From assembly GCA_964030475.1 (NCBI GenBank), contig CAXIPT010000042.1, forward strand, positions 1-64,000: a DNA stretch of 64,000 nt, given 5' to 3'. This document shows, piece after piece, positions 64,000 through 64,000 of this stretch. The position numbers were made by a program, and so were the translations under genes. This stretch comes from Tethya wilhelma (Eukaryota; Porifera; Demospongiae; Tethyida; Tethyidae). The notes under the pieces were generated by a model, which saw only the letters and a list, made by a program, of their open reading frames with translations, was not told the DNA's origin and did no database searches. Position 1 is the first letter of the stretch. Each line of letters starts with the position of its first letter.

Positions 64000-64000
64000 G

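Overview
The window is metazoan nuclear DNA from a repeat-rich, intron-rich, AT-rich genome. It carries short GT-AG introns, phase-1 fibronectin type III (FN3) exons, death-domain genes of lineage-expanded type, BEL/Pao, Helitron, Crypton and LINE relics, and many snap-back MITEs. This mix is what I would expect of a demosponge such as Amphimedon queenslandica. The species is inference; the domain and repeat content is read from the sequence.

Layout. 0-7.5 kb: repeats and transposon relics (Helitron N-terminal exons, a long foldback, a decayed Crypton-type tyrosine recombinase, a tRNA-like SINE head). 7.6-15.6 kb (minus): a seven-exon gene for a single-pass receptor (two Ig-like modules, five FN3 domains, one membrane segment); every exon junction read is phase 1, and its introns hold nested MITEs. 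16.2-17.7 kb (minus): a decayed partial paralogue of its FN3 block, with a signal-peptide-like exon at 19.4 kb. 18-29 kb: mostly repeats (three copies of one snap-back family, a split LINE 3' end, a Helitron fragment, perfect palindromes).

29.5-32.4 kb (minus): a three-exon gene with two ubiquitin-like domains and a DEATH domain. 32.7-56.2 kb: an array of four segmentally duplicated units with U-box exons and exons resembling the C-lobe of PXK/Slob-type pseudokinases. The copies carry different lesions (indels, a micro-inversion, a retroposon, a DNA transposon, microsatellite growth). Inside this array lie a four-exon gene end coding a COR-like region plus DEATH domain (39.0-40.6 kb, plus) and a BEL/Pao element that lacks most of pol (43.0-46.1 kb, minus).

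56.6-57.7 kb: plus-strand exons for the second membrane domain of an ABCC/MRP-type transporter. The next exon is cut after 7 nt by a full-length BEL/Pao element (57.7-64.0 kb, minus) with two LTRs, a tRNA-Tyr-like primer site, gag-protease and a broken pol. The last base of the window fits the start of a 5-bp target duplication.

How it fits together: ubiquitin-like/death, COR/death and U-box/pseudokinase coding sequence lie within 27 kb. This is a neighbourhood of ubiquitin and death-fold signalling parts being duplicated and broken by mobile DNA. There are seven isolated N bases and one 62-base gap. Several N bases lie exactly on structural breakpoints, so some rearrangements may be assembly joins.
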